NCBI RefSeq assembly: GCF_900113835.1
Contig: NZ_FOQV01000002.1
Location: forward strand, 248,001-312,000
Source: Allobosea sp. OK403
GTDB taxonomy: Bacteria > Pseudomonadota > Alphaproteobacteria > Rhizobiales > Beijerinckiaceae
DNA length: 64,000 bases
Direction: 5' to 3'
The notes beneath the pieces are model-generated. The model saw nothing but the letters and a program-made list of their open reading frames with translations, was not told the origin of the DNA and ran no database searches. Positions 58,430-64,000 of this stretch are shown one piece after another. Position 1 is the first letter of the stretch. Each line of letters begins with the position of its first letter. Both the position numbers and the translations under genes were made by a program.

Positions 58430-59245
58430 CTACGCCGCCTCCGCCACCTCGTCGGTCCAGACCTTGAAGCTCGTCAGCACGTTGGGGCCAAAGGTGGTTG
58501 CGATGGCAACGTCGGCAGCGTCGCGGCCGCGCGCGATCAGCACCCGGCCGATGCGCGCGACATTGTTGCGCGGATCGAACATCTGCCAGCCGCCCTCGAG
58601 ATAAGCCTCGAAGGACGCCGCGAAATCGCCCGGCGGCCAGGGCTTCGGCGTGCCGATATCGCCGAGATAGCAGGTGCAGTAGCGCGCCGGGATGTTCATC
58701 GCCCGGCAGAAGGCGATGGCGAGATGGGCATAGTCACGGCAGACGCCGCGCCCCTCGCGATAGGCGTCCGACGCGGTGCGCGTTACGCTGGCGTCGTTGT
58801 AGTTGAAGGCGATGCGCCGGTTGACGAAATCGCAGATCGCCTGAACGCGCGGCGCGCCGGGCTGCGTGTGCCCGAAGAGCTGCCAGGCAAGATCGAGCAG
58901 GCGGTCGGAGTCGCAAAATCGGCTCGCGATCAGGAAGGTGAGGCACTCCTCCGGCAATTGCTCGACTGGAACCTGCCCCGCATTGCGATTGAAGGATTCA
59001 GGCAGGCCCGTATCGGAGATCACGGCATCGGCCGTGATCCGCATATGGCCCTGCGGCGCGAGCAGCCGGCTGCACCAATTGCCGAACACGTCGCGATAGG
59101 CGCTGACGGGGACGGAGGGGCTGATGCGCATATGGTCGGGCGCGGTGAGATCGGAGACCCGGCTGAAATGCACATGCAGCATCAGGATAATCGGGGTCGG
59201 TTGCGGGAAGTCGTAGTCGAGCTCGTAGCCGATCCTGAGTTTCAC
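58430..59245 (-). CDS. Transglutaminase-like superfamily protein
   Basis: A 271-residue protein with a transglutaminase-like fold: N-terminal beta domain (VKLRIGYELDYDFPQPTP) and core GVCRDYAHLAIAFCRAMNIP with the nucleophile Cys, then YLEGGWQMFDPRNNVARIGR with the Asp. The residue aligned with the catalytic His is not His: DFAASFEAYL replaces the expected FHAWFEAYL. The GTG at 59245 has GGAAGGC at good spacing. Related proteins are often proteases or amidases; function here unknown. Confidence 0.85.
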   Translation of the reverse strand: MKLRIGYELDYDFPQPTPIILMLHVHFSRVSDLTAPDHMRISPSVPVSAYRDVFGNWCSRLLAPQGHMRITADAVISDTGLPESFNRNAGQVPVEQLPEECLTFLIASRFCDSDRLLDLAWQLFGHTQPGAPRVQAICDFVNRRIAFNYNDASVTRTASDAYREGRGVCRDYAHLAIAFCRAMNIPARYCTCYLGDIGTPKPWPPGDFAASFEAYLEGGWQMFDPRNNVARIGRVLIARGRDAADVAIATTFGPNVLTSFKVWTDEVAEAA

Positions 59246-59283
59246 GCGATGCCTTCCGCACGACGATTGCGCGCTGGTGATGA

Positions 59284-60684
<1,401 letters not shown>

Positions 60685-60690
60685 GACTCA

Positions 60691-61137
60691 ATGTCAGGGG
60701 GCGAGAGCCGGCCGCAGGCTGCCGCTCGCCCCCTGCCCCGCCGCCATCTGCTGGTGGCACTGTTCTCGATAGTGCTGGCGGAAACCGCCCGCGCGCAAAG
60801 CTCGGGCACGCTGTCGGCCCGCGAGGCCCATGACGGCCTCACGGCCGGCGCCCTGCTCGTCATCGATATCCGCACACCCGACGAATGGACCGACACCGGC
60901 GTCCCGCAAGGCGCGCTCAGGCTCGACTCCGAGTCGGCCGGCTTCGAGGTCCGGCTCGCAGGCATACGCCTCGACCATCCCGGCAAGCGCATCGCCTTGA
61001 TCGACCGCAGCGGCGGGCTGGCAGCCAGCATTCAAGCGAAGCTCGCCGGCCGCGGCTGGCGCGATCTCGTCATGGTCCGCGGTGGCATGCTGGGGCCGGG
61101 CGGATGGCTGTCGGAGAAGCTGCCGGTGGCGCCCTAG
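60691..61137 (+). CDS. Exported rhodanese-domain protein lacking the catalytic cysteine
   Basis: A 148-residue protein with a signal peptide-like segment (PRRHLLVALFSIVLAETARA) and a rhodanese domain (LLVIDIRTPDEWTDTGVPQG; RGWRDLVMVRGGMLGPGGWL). The active-site loop, normally CRSGxRS, reads IDRSGGLAAS near residue 104, so the sulfur-carrying Cys is an Asp. It begins 7 bp after the aminotransferase stop and may be cotranscribed with it. The TAG stop is part of the CTAGAGC end of repeat A5. Confidence 0.85.
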   Translation: MSGGESRPQAAARPLPRRHLLVALFSIVLAETARAQSSGTLSAREAHDGLTAGALLVIDIRTPDEWTDTGVPQGALRLDSESAGFEVRLAGIRLDHPGKRIALIDRSGGLAASIQAKLAGRGWRDLVMVRGGMLGPGGWLSEKLPVAP

Positions 61138-61240
61138 AGCCGTTTCCGATCCAGTTGTGCGTCGTTCAACAGCTCCAGCTCCTTGTTTTGCCGCGTTGTC
61201 TTTACGCTAATCTGTGTCCGCTTCGCTCGAAGACGCTCTG
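61134..61240 (+). repeat. Family A palindromic element, copy A5
   Basis: CTAGAGCCGTTTCCGATCCA, then CAGCTCCTTGTTTTGCCGCG and a diverged tail (GTGTCCGCTTCGCTCGAAGA, CGCTCTG). It is the most degenerate of the five copies and overlaps the rhodanese stop codon. Confidence 0.8.
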
Positions 61241-61253
61241 ACCGCCCTGTGGA

Positions 61254-62015
61254 TCAGGTGATCTCCGCCAGCCTTGTGTCCTGTGATAGCACTAGGCACC
61301 AATGCGGCTCGAAATCGGCTCCCAGCGGCCAGATGAAAGCCTCGAAGATCGCGAGCAGCCGCTCCTGGTAGCGCTCGAACCAAGCCCTCTCGCAGAGCAC
61401 GAACTTGGTCGCGCCGACGATGGTCTCACGGTCGATCACGCAGAGCGGCACGATCTCCGGATTGGCCTCGAGATAGGCCTGCACCGTCACCATCAATGTC
61501 GGGTAGCCCGGATGCAGCATGTCGTCGAGCACGATCAGCCCGCCCTCAGTGAGGCAGGCCGTGGCGAGGGCGAGGTCCTTGCCGAGCGCCGCACGCGAAT
61601 GCTCGCCGTCGATATGGATCAAGCGGAAGCGCGAACCGCCGGCATGGCCCATCAGCTCGGCTGGCATCATCGCGCCGCTGTCGCCCTTTACGGTAACGCG
61701 CCGCTCGGGCCCGATGCCATGCTTCAGGCAGTTGGCCTCGAAGCGGCCCTTCACCCCATCATCGGGCCAGGAGAAGATGTCGAGCGCGACCGCAAGCTCA
61801 CCGGGCTCCAAGGCGTGCGCCAGCGCAATGAAGAAGCGGCCCTCAAAAGCGCCGATCTCCGCCAGCGGCCCGCCCATGCCCATTTCCGTCTGGAGCCGCA
61901 GCAGCCGCGCGCAGGTCGCGGCGGCAAAGCGCGAGGACATGCCGACGACGCTGTCATAGCCCTGCGCGAGATAGGCAGCGACAGCAGGATGCCCGGGCGA
62001 GGGAATCCTCGTCAC
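61254..62015 (-). CDS. Class I SAM-dependent methyltransferase (Methyltransf_24 type)
   Basis: A 253-residue protein with the pattern of the methyltransferase 24 family: LAEIGAFEGRFFIALAHALE as motif I, LIHIDGEHSRAALGKDLALA and GGLIVLDDMLHPGYPTLMVT. It starts at a GTG whose GTGA overlaps the stop of the DMT gene by 4 bp, indicating translational coupling. Substrate unknown. Confidence 0.88.
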   Translation of the reverse strand: MTRIPSPGHPAVAAYLAQGYDSVVGMSSRFAAATCARLLRLQTEMGMGGPLAEIGAFEGRFFIALAHALEPGELAVALDIFSWPDDGVKGRFEANCLKHGIGPERRVTVKGDSGAMMPAELMGHAGGSRFRLIHIDGEHSRAALGKDLALATACLTEGGLIVLDDMLHPGYPTLMVTVQAYLEANPEIVPLCVIDRETIVGATKFVLCERAWFERYQERLLAIFEAFIWPLGADFEPHWCLVLSQDTRLAEIT

Positions 62016-62371
62016 GCGACCTTGCCCTGGAAGATGAAGAAGGCTCCGGCTGCGATCAGCGCGAAGCCAATGGCGTGGTTCCAGCTCAGCTGCTCCTTCA
62101 GCCAGAACACCGAAAACAGCGCGAAGACGGTCAGGGTGATGACCTCCTGCATCGTCTTGAGCTGGGCGGCGGAATAGACCGCAGAGCCGATGCGGTTGGC
62201 CGGCACGGCCAGCATGTATTCGGCCAGCGCGATCGACCAGCTGACCAGGATGGCGATCCAGAGCGCCGTGCTCTTGTAGCTGAGATGCCCGTACCAGGCG
62301 AAGGTCATGAAGACATTGGAGCCGATCAGCATGACGATCGGCAGGATATGCGCGGCGGAGATTGCGGGCAT
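62012..62371 (-). CDS. DUF486 / DMT-family small membrane protein
   Basis: A 119-residue protein with four helices ([76 protein letters not shown]) and the motif [20 protein letters not shown] of DUF486. Members resemble half-size DMT transporters, and transport function is unproven. The ATG at 62371 gives the normal family length. Operon with the methyltransferase. Confidence 0.9.
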   Translation of the reverse strand: MPAISAAHILPIVMLIGSNVFMTFAWYGHLSYKSTALWIAILVSWSIALAEYMLAVPANRIGSAVYSAAQLKTMQEVITLTVFALFSVFWLKEQLSWNHAIGFALIAAGAFFIFQGKVA

Positions 62372-62531
62372 GGAGAAAATGGTTCCGTTGGCGGGACGCT
62401 GGACAACTCTAGGGTGGCTGCACTGTTCCCGACGGAGTCGGGGCCAGCCAAAGCGCGGGGATGCGATGGCACCGACGTTAGTCGAGCGCAATCGCCCTTC
62501 ACCAGCAGGACAGGCCTGCTATAGCGAACCG

Positions 62532-63011
62532 ATGACGGATCATCCCAAAACGATCGCCATCTATGTCGATGCCGATGCCTGCCCGGTAAAGCCGGAGATC
62601 TACCGCGTCGCCGAGCGCCATCGCCTGAAGGTCTTCGTCGTCGCCAACAGCTTCATGGCTGTGCCGCGCGAGCCCTGGATCGAGCGCGTGATCGTCTCGG
62701 ACGGTTTCGACGCCGCCGACAACTGGATCGCCGAACGCGTATCGCGCGGGTCTATCGTCATCACCTCCGACATCCCGCTCGCCGATCGCTGCATCAAGGC
62801 CGGCGCCGACGTCATAGGTTCGACCGGAAAACCCTTTACCGACGCCTCGATCGGTATGGCGCTGGCAACGCGCGACATGATGGAGGATCTGCGGGCGATG
62901 GGTGCGGCAAACGGCGGACCGAAGCCGTTCTCGCCGAAGGACCGCTCGGCCTTCCTGCAGGCGCTCGACCTGGCGATCCAGCGTTTGAAGCGGGCGGGGC
63001 TTGCAGGGTAG
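62532..63011 (+). CDS. YaiI/YqxD family protein (UPF0178)
   Basis: A 159-residue protein of the UPF0178 family, related to PIN/FEN-type folds: [20 protein letters not shown] with conserved acidic residues, [40 protein letters not shown] and [20 protein letters not shown] nuclease role is suspected but not shown. The ATG at 62532 is the natural start. Divergent from the DMT/methyltransferase pair with a 160-bp gap. Confidence 0.93.
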   Translation: MTDHPKTIAIYVDADACPVKPEIYRVAERHRLKVFVVANSFMAVPREPWIERVIVSDGFDAADNWIAERVSRGSIVITSDIPLADRCIKAGADVIGSTGKPFTDASIGMALATRDMMEDLRAMGAANGGPKPFSPKDRSAFLQALDLAIQRLKRAGLAG

Positions 63012-63120
63012 CCCGTCAAAATCGCCATGACCGGCCTTGAGCCGACCGCCTTTGCCCGAAGAAAGCGCCCAGACGGCTCCCGAGTCGAGGCTTCGCTCCG
63101 CCTGAGAATGACGTTCAGTC

Positions 63121-63933
63121 TCAGATATCTCCGAAATCCCCGCCGCGCCCCTTGCCGCTGGCGAACCGTCCCGCTCCAGCGGCGCCCTCCGTCGCAATCG
63201 TAGCAACGCCGCCGCCCCACTCTCGCGCCAGGGCCTCGCGCACGGGCAAACCGTAGCCGGCGATCGCGCTGCGGCGGTCGGCGAGCATCGCGCCTTGCGG
63301 AAAGCGAGCGATCTGCTGCGCCATCGCTTCGGCCACCGCCCGTGCTTGGCCGCGCGGCGCTATCTGCTCGCACAACCCGATCCGCAGCGCCTCCTGCGCC
63401 TCTACCTTGCGGCCGGTCATGATGATCTCCAGCGCGCGACCTTGCCCGACGAGGCGCGGCAGCCGCACCGTGCCGCCATCGATCAGCGGGATGCCCCAGC
63501 GCCGGCAATAGACCCCGAAATAGGCATTCTCCGCCATCACACGAACATCGCACCAGAGCGCCAGTTCCATCCCGCCCGCCACTGCCGGCCCTTCGATCGC
63601 CGCGATCAACGGCTTGCTCATCTCCAGTCGCGACGGCCCCATCGGCCCGCGCGGCGACGTGCTTCCATCGGCGGAGAAAGCGAGCCCCTCGACGATCTCG
63701 GCCTGGAATCGCGCCGCATCGGTAAAGGCCTGCGCATATTTCAAATCCCAGCCAGCGCAAAAAGCCCCGCCCTCGCCCCAGAACACGATCGCCGAGACAG
63801 AGGGCTCCGCATCGAGTTCAAGAAATGCCTTGGTCAACGCTTCGGCGCTCTCTGGATCCATGGCATTGCGCGCCTCGGGCCGGCTGTGGATCACGGTCGC
63901 GACCTTGCCGGCGCGTTCGATGCGGATGGTCAT
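63121..63933 (-). CDS. Enoyl-CoA hydratase/isomerase family protein
   Basis: A 270-residue crotonase-fold protein. Oxyanion-hole segments IVFWGEGGAFCAGWDLKYA and IEGPAVAGGMELALWCDVRV are clear, and the acidic region reads GVYCRRWGIPLIDGGTVRLP. The Glu pair of classical hydratases is not obvious, so hydration, isomerisation or decarboxylation cannot be chosen. The ATG at 63933 has AAGGGAGGAG upstream. It may belong to a fatty-acid or aromatic degradation operon continuing beyond the window. Confidence 0.9.
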   Translation of the reverse strand: MTIRIERAGKVATVIHSRPEARNAMDPESAEALTKAFLELDAEPSVSAIVFWGEGGAFCAGWDLKYAQAFTDAARFQAEIVEGLAFSADGSTSPRGPMGPSRLEMSKPLIAAIEGPAVAGGMELALWCDVRVMAENAYFGVYCRRWGIPLIDGGTVRLPRLVGQGRALEIIMTGRKVEAQEALRIGLCEQIAPRGQARAVAEAMAQQIARFPQGAMLADRRSAIAGYGLPVREALAREWGGGVATIATEGAAGAGRFASGKGRGGDFGDI

Positions 63934-64000
63934 TGGATCTCCTCCCTTGTCTTTTGTCGTTGCTGGTCTGCCTTTCACGCAGGCTACAGGCCTTGGCTAC

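Overview
The window is a GC-rich piece of an alphaproteobacterial chromosome. Gene content and style fit the order Hyphomicrobiales (Rhizobiales), and a Bosea-like genus is my best guess. This is inferred from the RpoD and DnaG sequences, the separated carA and carB, the HlyU, ELM1-type, YjbQ and PilZ genes, and the many CTAGAGC-ended palindromic repeats. No phage, plasmid or complete insertion sequence is visible. Most of the window is ordinary chromosome with short operons on both strands. LAYOUT: 1-2.2 kb holds the N-terminal part of a cyclic-nucleotide-binding/flavin oxidoreductase, a decayed transporter fragment and a CAU tRNA. 2.2-14.5 kb carries a chemoreceptor, a thioesterase, a frameshifted glyoxalase-like gene, an MFS transporter, a PAS-GGDEF-EAL enzyme and small exported or membrane proteins. 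14.5-18.7 kb has rpoD and dnaG, followed by a vapBC pair and yqeY. 20-40.4 kb lies between carA and carB and holds aroQ, tyrA, regulators with divergent transporters, cfa, several methyltransferases and an ArsR/MFS pair. 40.5-50 kb has greA, a two-subunit molybdenum hydroxylase, two tandem Tat-exported paralogs, an Lrp/acetyltransferase pair, an ELM1-like gene, trxB and its LysR neighbour, and a likely small RNA. 50-64 kb has ogt, msrP, leuB, an orphan peptide-binding protein, a lytic transglycosylase, a cluster of very small genes beside a MITE-like element, an aminotransferase and an enoyl-CoA hydratase. HOW THE GENES RELATE: Housekeeping functions dominate: pyrimidine/arginine precursor (carA, carB), aromatic amino acids (aroQ, tyrA, aminotransferase), leucine (leuB), transcription and replication (rpoD, dnaG, greA), redox and repair (trxB, msrP, ogt). 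They are interleaved with regulator/transporter pairs. MOST NOTABLE: (1) A consensus-like promoter upstream of tyrA starts transcription almost at the ATG of a 17-codon leader peptide with adjacent Tyr codons. It overlaps mutually exclusive hairpins, so it looks like an uncharacterised attenuator. (2) Three families of palindromic intergenic elements are scattered here. One copy has split a small conserved-looking gene, and element ends supply the TAG stop codons of at least six gene ends. (3) A 262-bp MITE-like element with 33-bp terminal repeats and TA flanks lies at 56738-56999. (4) An 80-codon helix-turn-helix-like gene with an apparent CTG start sits at 57567-57809. (5) Several enzyme homologues lack their catalytic residues.
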